In this document: piece by piece, positions 57,574-64,000 of the stretch
How the letters are laid out: the number at the start of each line of letters is the position of its first letter
Position numbering within the stretch: position 1 is the first letter of the stretch
Assembly (NCBI GenBank): GCA_015143295.1
Contig: CM026567.1
Coordinates: 9,938,416-10,002,415, forward strand
Source of the DNA: Tetracentron sinense
Taxonomy: Eukaryota; Streptophyta; Magnoliopsida; Trochodendrales; Trochodendraceae
DNA length: 64,000 nucleotides
Direction: 5' to 3'
Notes under the pieces: model-generated
The model's database searches: none
The model's input: only the letters and a program-made list of their open reading frames with translations
Told to the model about the DNA's origin: nothing
Translations under genes and position numbers: made by a program

Positions 57574-59243
57574 TGTGACGCCCCGAACCCGTGCCTAGGG
57601 AATCAAGTTCCGAAACGCGCGTCCGTTCGTCAAATCATGCAAGCAGAGGACTTTACCTGCGAAAATACGGGAAATTTAAACATTTATTAGATGCTTCCAA
57701 AAAGAAAATAACACCTGTCATCACAATAGCCATCATAAAAACCATATACCTGTATTATTTACATCAAGTTTGTTTTACGAAAATAGGCGCCTCTATCACG
57801 CCGAGTACAGCTTGTACAAGCTTCCAAAGTGTCCAGTTGGACTTTTCACTTACTGGTTTACAGCTCCGAGATCTGCTAACACAAAAAGTCAGTGAGCTAT
57901 GAAGCCCAATAAAACAACAATCCTTCTAAAATATTTTTCACATAATAACAAGCATCAATAATGATATAATAAACAGTTCAATTTGCATGTTACAGTAAAA
58001 TAGAACAGTATATAATAAACTGTGACCCAAGGTCACTTAAGGTTACATCACCCTAACCGAGGTTCCCAACCTCACATTACTTTCCAATTATAGGGTTCAG
58101 TTATGAATGTATTCATATTACCAAGTTATCATTTCAATCATCAATCATGTTCCATTTCGAGTCCTGAGACTCTATTAACTGGCCACAGCCTACAAATGTT
58201 CAGCTTAAAGTCTCTAAATGATAACCATACATAGAGCCATTTAGACTCACACACACTATTCCGGCTTTCACCCGAACACGACCAAACCTTGGGTATACCA
58301 ACCCAACTCACCTAGAATCTAACGATTCTATACCAAACCCTGAGTACACCAACTCAGACAAATACACCAACCCTGAGTATACCGACTCAGACCACTTCGT
58401 ATCTGAAGCTTACACACACAACATGGGCATTCACCCAATAAGGACATACTTTTTCATTCAATTGACTGGCAACATCTACCATGTATTCGCCACCATCGCC
58501 CTGCGTATCAATTATGAAAGAACCTCGACCAACCTGCCTACCGTCATCTTCTAGCTAGTATACGGAGGAACCCCGACATCTTTACCAATGTTGTCATCAC
58601 CTGACGTTCCACCAAGAAGGTACCCCGATAAACACGGTGCCGACATCTTCTGACCCACACAGAGAGGAACCCCAGACTATACACTATCTGATGTTCAGCC
58701 ACTTTAAACTCCCTAGGACTTCGACATCTCCTGACTATTAGTCACGGAGGAACCACGGCCCATGCAGGACACCGCCACTCCTGACCTAGTCCAAGAGGCA
58801 CCACGGACGACCTATACAAACAGACCGACATCTCCCAACTATCAGTCATGGAGGAACCCTGGGACTTACTGGACACCGTCTCTCCTGACCTAGTTAAAGA
58901 GGAACCACAAACTATACTTAACCCTATTTAGATTTTCTAACCACAGATTAACCCCAGTTAACCCAAGCCTCGCTTGATTAACTGAAATACTTGGGCCTCG
59001 CGCCTGTGAATCAACTCCGGTAACACACCGTCCCATTAGGGAACGTTTCCAAGCTAATGGATGTCTTTATAGCCTTACGCGACATGCAAAAAAACTTTTT
59101 CTCACCCTAGAGTGGCGATACAAATTACCCGGGACCCGATCTGGGCTCCTCGATGGACCACATAAAATCACAACATCACATAGGGGTCTCCGACCCTTTT
59201 TCATTCACGTCAAAAGACAGGCATATACTTCAGATAAAAGAAT
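57574..59243 (-). repeat. D: gypsy-like LTR portion, minus strand, inserted in E2
   Basis: Begins TGTGACGCCCCGAACCC which, reversed, is a gypsy-type LTR end (..GGGGCGTCACA, compare E2 ..GGGGCGCGACA). No coding region. 58290-58930 is built of degenerate units with GAGGAACC and CGACATCTCCTGAC words. Cut by C2 at 59244; the remainder lies beyond the window. Confidence 0.55.
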
Positions 59244-60343
59244 TGAAATTCCTTATTCCAATGCACTCTTAGTCCTAGATGGGGAGTGAATAGGTCTACT
59301 ATAATTTTCTCTACCAATTTTAATTTTAATCAATCACACACAGCCAAACTCACTTGAACACACAGGATTTTTACGTGGAAAACCCTTTTAGGAAAAACCA
59401 CGGGACCTAGTCTAGCATAGAATCCACTATGAGAAGATTTAAACAATATAAGACTCAAATCTTACCCAATCGGACACGACACAACATTCCTTGGTATCGA
59501 TTCCTCAACTTCTAAACCACGAACACAGCACGTTCGATCTCCGCAACAGCAGCTCCGGTTCCTCACCGGCCAATCTTACTCAAAGTGATTAACCACGGTC
59601 TCTGAATGCCGATCTTCGTCCTTGACGGCTTTACCACAAGCTAACTAATACTCATAGTAGAGCAACAGTGGGTTTTAGGGTTTGTGAAAGCCCTAGGGTG
59701 ATCTCTTAATGTTTAAGGATCATCTAATGTAAAGTATAGAAAATATGCTTTAGAACCATGCAAAACCTAGAGGTCAATTATTGGAGATGAAGATCAATGA
59801 ACCAAAGAGTTTTCATAAACTCAAAGCAAGCACAAAGTGCTCTAAAAAGTCTCCAATTGATGTTCCTCACGGATTGAGAGAAGTCCCCTATATATAGGTA
59901 AGGTCTAAGGGATTAGAAGTTGCTAAAAAGTGACTTTGGAATTTTTTTTTCATATTAGGGTTGACCTTGGGGATCCCTGGGTCGACCCATGGGGCACATA
60001 CGATTGACCGGATGGTGCCTTTCGGTTGACCGGATGGCCCTCAGGGTCGACCCTCAGAAAAATCACTCTCTGCCAAAAAACCTGGTACAAAATGTGGGCT
60101 ATTCATGGTCGACCCTGGGGTGCATTTTTTTATTTTTCATTATTTTAATCAGTGAATGCATTCCCCAATCAACCCTACCCTTTTTTGACTTAATTTTAAT
60201 GATGAATGAGCACTTTCATGAGGCATCATAGGGTCATCTAGGTCTCTCACTAAATACCAACTTTTTAGCCACTGTGAGTGATGAGGCTTCAAAAATCTTC
60301 ACGGCTTCTACTTCACTTTGTCTTCAAACCGGATGAGTCCTAT
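59244..60343 (-). repeat. C2: family C LTR, minus strand, cut by E3
   Basis: Reverse complement of C1 LTR (31057-32286) from its 3' end, including the TATA palindrome CCTATATATAGG (59887-59898) and the TCGACC words (59957-60120). Ends at ATGAGTCCTAT where E3 begins; the last 130 bases of the LTR are outside the window. Confidence 0.85.
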
Positions 60344-61746
60344 TGTCGTGACCCAAAATACCCTCTAGGAGTTAGGGATACATTGACTCGTGACGGCCGT
60401 ATCATACCTCCAGTATAATACATAAGGCACACGTGGAGACCTGTTAGAAACACAAACAACATAGCGGAAACGAAATCCAATGCACAGCGGAAATGAATAC
60501 ACTAAACATAGCGGAAGCAAAGTGATACTCCTATAACTCAGTTCAAGTATGAACCAACAAAAGTATATACATGCGAGAAACCCAAAAGTGGAGTGGACAA
60601 ACCCCACACTCACATAACAAATAACATAAGTTCTAAGACTGATGATTAACAAAAGTCGAAGTCTCGACACCTATCTATAGGACCATCGTCCTGCTAATGA
60701 TCCATGGAAGGCTCCGCGTCGAAGTACTCTTCCTCTAACCATGGTTCCGTGCCACATATGTTGAACGGAGCCCGAGCTCCTGCCGATGATAACAAATATC
60801 GGCTGAGCGTAGAATACTCAACATATACAAACTAATAACAATAAAGCATTAAGCATAGAGCATACGAATCATGGGGAATGAAATCCGTAAAAATATGTAA
60901 GAGCGTGGAAACCTTAAAATAACATGTGAGAAGAGGTTTGAAACCAAAACCAAAACTGTAACTGTGTGAGTCATGCGAGAATCATAGCCTTGTGAGTTCT
61001 TGTGAGTTCATGGAGTTACTTAGAGTCATTATGATCCATAGAGACATGGAGATACCATAGAGCACAACATAGAGCATATCCTTAGAGATCTTAGAGCGTT
61101 AGATTTATAATCCGCAGAGCTTGTGAGACGATCTTAGAGCTTATCATAGAGTTCCTTGTGAGCATAGTTCCTTGTGAGCATAGTATGATCCGTAGAGCTT
61201 GTGAAACGATCTTAGAGAAATCATAGAGTTACTTAGAATCATTCCTTATTAGTCTTTTTGTAGAAAACACCTTTTCGTACATTGAGAAATCCATGGAAAA
61301 CATCGATTCATGCGAGACAAGCGAGCATATAAACATAGGAGGGTAATAATAATATTTAAGCATCAAAATCCCTTAGAGGTATTACATCAAACACTTAGAG
61401 TGCACCATAATGATAACTTGCATCCAACATAGCATAACATCCTTCCATACCATAGCAAATCAGGGTATATGTAGCATAGAGTAAGAAGAATCATATTTAA
61501 CAACTAGTAGGATTGCAAGATTGGTAGTAGAGTGTATATACCTTGGTAAAATGAACGTCTTTGATTACCACAAGCTGAAACAAGCAAGAACCTTGAGTTC
61601 TTGGTTGAGAATCACCAAAGGAAGTGGAAGAACCTTGATCTTCCACAAGCTCGATCAACAAGTAGTTCATCACCTTCTTCTCCTCTTCAAAATCTCTCAA
61701 AAATATGTATTAAGGGTTTCTGAAACCCTAAGGCACGAACCCAGCC

Positions 61747-61754
61747 TTTATATA
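61747..61754 (-). promoter_or_regulatory. TATA box of E3 LTR
   Basis: CTATATAAAGG on the minus strand, about 57 bases downstream of the nearest palindrome. Confidence 0.65.
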
Positions 61755-61810
61755 GGCAAAGGGTAGTGGCTAAAGTCTTAAACACCCTTAATGAACAAAA
61801 TCTGCGTATA

Positions 61811-62010
61811 ACCGATCGATCGGTGGTACAGACGGAGCGATCGGTGGCTTACCGGTCAATCGGTGGTTTCAGCCGAGCGATGGGTTGAAAACACCCTCTC
61901 TGGAAAATTTTCCCATACAAAAAAGTTGACCAGTCGATAGATACCGATCGATTTGTAGTTGACCGGTCGATCGGAGGATGTCACCGAGCGATCAGTGATC
62001 CCCTGTTTTG
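61811..62010 (-). repeat. CCGATCGATCGG palindrome array, E3 LTR
   Basis: ACCGATCGATCGGT (61811-61824) is a perfect 14-bp palindrome. About six further forms follow, alternating 'ACCGGTCGATCGG' and 'GAGCGATCGGTGG' types. Confidence 0.82.
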
Positions 62011-62232
62011 CTGTAAAACCTTGTTCCAATTGCCTGAATCCTCTCCAATCCAATTCTAACACTCTTCAAGGCTTAATACATACTCCTTAGTGATATCTAG
62101 GCCCATTGAAACATTCACTCCATGAATCCAAACTCGTATATTAACATAAAGCCCACTAGTGCACAAAACCACACTTGAGCACTATTCACACACTATTCAT
62201 CACCTAGTGCAATAAAGATTCGGGACTCTACA

Positions 62233-62245
62233 TCCCTCCCCCCTT
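62233..62245 (-). other. E3 polypurine tract
   Basis: Minus strand AAGGGGGGAGGGA abutting the LTR start; nearly identical to that of E1. Confidence 0.88.
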
Positions 62246-62324
62246 ACAAGAATTTCATCCTCAAAATTAGAACGATGCCAAAAGCATAAGAAGGACAAAA
62301 TACATACAAAACCTAACAAGAAAA

Positions 62325-64000
62325 TCACTTAAACAAGTGAGGGTACTTTTCCTTCACATCGGCTTCTCGTTCCCATGTAGCCTCTTCATTGGAATGATGT
62401 TGCTACTTCACAAGCACAAGCGGGATAGTCTTGTTTCGCAACATTTGATCTGGACGATCCAATATCTGAACTGGTTGCTCAACCAAAGTGAGATCCTCTC
62501 TAATCTCCACAAGATCAAGAGCAATGACGTGAGACGGATCCAAAATGTATTTCCTAAGCATAGAGATGTGAAATACATTATGGATCGCTGCCATGTGAGG
62601 CGGTAGTGCTACCTTGTAAGCAACCTCACCAACCCTCGTGATGATCTCAAATGGTCCTATGTACCTAAGACTGAGCTTTTCCTTCTTTCAGAATCTCATG
62701 ATTTCCCGACTTGGCGAAACTTTCACAAAGACCCGATCTCCAACTCGGAATTCCAAATCTCTATGGCAAGTATCCGCATAGCTCTTCTGCCTATCCTGAG
62801 CAGTTTTCAATCACTCCCGGATAACTTTGACCCTTTCTATGGTCTGCTCGATAAACTCAGGACCAAGAACTTTCCTCTCACCAACTTCATCACAGTATAG
62901 CGGAGATCTGCAACTGCGACCATACAGAGCTTCGAAAGGCGCCATCTGGATGCTTGCCTGATAACTATTGTTGTAGGCAAACTCAACCAACGGCAATTGT
63001 TCCTCCCAACTACCCTGAAATTCTAGCATACAAGCTCGGAGCATATCCTCCACAACTTGATTCACCCGTTCAGTCTGCCCATTAGTTTGAGGATGAAAGG
63101 CAGTGCTGAATTCCAAACTAGAACCCATAGCATCCTAAAAAAATTTCCAGAACCTGGAAGTAAACCTAGGATCTCGAACAGATACGATAGAAAATGGCAC
63201 ACCATGCAGACGAACCACCTCCTTGACATATAGGCTACTAACTGATTTGTATTGAAAGTAGTCCGATACGGAAGGAAATGTGCAAACTTAGTCAATCTGT
63301 CTACAATCACTCAAATAGCATCGGAGCCCTTCGCCGTTCGGGGCAAACACACGATGAAATCCATCAAGATCTTCTCCCATTTCCATTCCAGAATATGGAG
63401 GGACTGTAAAAGACCTGTTGGCCTCTGATGCTCGGCTTTCACCTGCTGGCACACCAAACATCTAGCAACATACTCGGCGACTTGCCTCTTCATGTTTCGC
63501 CACCAGTAGTGCCTCTTGAGATTCTGATACATCTTGGTACCTCCCGGATGTATCGTGTACTTGGATCGGTGAGCCTCGTCCAAAATCTCACCCTTCAACA
63601 CTGTGTCAGCTTGAATGCACAACCTGCCTTTGAATGTGATAGCACCATTACCATTCAAAGCAAACTCTTGACTGCCACTACTGACCGACTTGTCTCGGTA
63701 AGCAAGCAACTCAACATCTGAACTTTGCAACTCTTCGATCCGGTTCAGAATATGTGGCCTAACCACAATGTTGGACATCACCGGCCCCTAGGTGACATGC
63801 CTGAGAGTAGTATCTAAGTTACACATATCATTCAACAACTTCCACTCTTGTACTCTCAAGTGAGCCATAACCCCATACGGTTTCCTACTAAGAGCATCGC
63901 CTACCACATTAGCCTTACCCGGATGGTATTGGATAGAAAAATTGTAGTCTTTCATGAACTTCATCCATCGTCGCTGCCTCATATTCAACTCCTTCAGGAG
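62325..64000 (-). pseudogene. E3 Pol, C-terminal part, disabled
   Basis: Read on the minus strand from the window edge: end of RNase H ([10 protein letters not shown]), linker, integrase HHCC finger ([14 protein letters not shown]), core and chromodomain, ending at TGA 62325-62327. Lesions: a stop (TGA for Trp) just after SDAI at about 63308; a frameshift near 63230 (NTNQLVA then out of frame); the catalytic Asp in the S-D-RDPRF motif replaced by Val; HPQTN for HPQTD; TAG for Trp in the chromodomain at 62403-62405. Integrase is therefore dead in this copy. Confidence 0.9.

Larger units (their letters stand above)
60344..62232 (-). repeat. E3 3' LTR (1889 bp)
   Basis: On the minus strand starts TGTAGAGTCCCGAATC and ends ..TTTTGGGTCACGACA. 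Contains GATCGATC palindromes (61811-62010) and a TATATAAAG box at 61747-61754. 60990-61260 holds short degenerate repeats (TTGTGAG, CATAGAG, TTAGAG). Confidence 0.9.
60344..64000 (-). mobile_element. E3: Tekay-type chromovirus, minus strand, 3' part
   Basis: From the plus-strand left: 3' LTR, polypurine tract, then chromodomain, integrase and RNase H read backwards to the window edge. CCTAT (60339-60343) is the presumed target duplication within C2. Its LTR differs from E1 and E2 in most of its length, so it is a separate family. Confidence 0.9.

Noticed and set aside
62337..62606. 89-codon plus-strand frame
   Set aside because: Antisense of the E3 chromodomain region.

Overview
The window looks like a retrotransposon-dominated stretch of a flowering-plant nuclear genome. 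The signs are one spliced 2-oxoglutarate-dependent dioxygenase gene of a plant-specific family, chromodomain-bearing Ty3/gypsy elements of Tekay/Del type, an Angela/Tork-like Ty1/copia family, a Tat/Ogre-like family with a tRNA-Arg primer site, and several MITE-like elements. The sequence does not let me name the species or order.

Layout. 1-8181: Tekay-type element E1 (5' LTR cut by the window edge, gag, damaged pol, complete 2.5-kb 3' LTR), inserted into a copia-type LTR of family A. 8182-13152: four pieces of family A LTR in alternating orientation, forming two large inverted repeats. 13153-22735: the only low-copy-looking region. It holds MITE-like elements, an old minus-strand LTR (F, about 15365-16656), a duplicated promoter-proximal module and the dioxygenase gene (18952-20418, three exons). 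22736-33642: a rearranged composite of Tat-like family B (LTR, primer site, partial interior), the 3' half of a copia-like element C1 with a plant 'transposon protein' / env-like ORF and its 3' LTR, then the 3' half of a B LTR. 33643-35309: minus-strand family A interior, primer site and LTR start. 35310-50337: element B2, with two LTRs, a gag relic, no recognisable pol and long tandem repeats. A solo family A LTR (36341-38527, TATAG duplication) sits in its left LTR, and the uninterrupted homologous site is present in its right LTR. 50338-64000: a nest continuing past the window edge: B2 right LTR, then E2 (Tekay type, +), then D (gypsy-like LTR, -), then C2 (copia-like LTR, -), then E3 (Tekay type, -).

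What stands out. (1) E1 and the more decayed E2 both carry an AT-rich GT...AG segment (148 and 135 bp) between gag and protease. Unspliced RNA hits a stop just inside it; removing it joins gag to pol in frame at the same residues. This suggests splicing sets the Gag:Gag-Pol ratio. (2) LTRs of E2, E3, C and F, which are not one family, carry arrays of TCGA/GATC-centred palindromes about 55-90 bp upstream of the TATA box. At that same position E1 instead carries an unrelated 25-bp array, so this looks like an exchangeable regulatory cassette. (3) The B LTR is tiled with dyads (TTAACCATGGTTAA and GGTAA-loop-TTACC hairpins). (4) Back-to-back family A LTRs could give long hairpin RNA.

Apart from the dioxygenase, every coding segment is transposon-derived, and all pol genes are disabled. 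No tRNA, rRNA, CRISPR or bacterial-type feature was seen.
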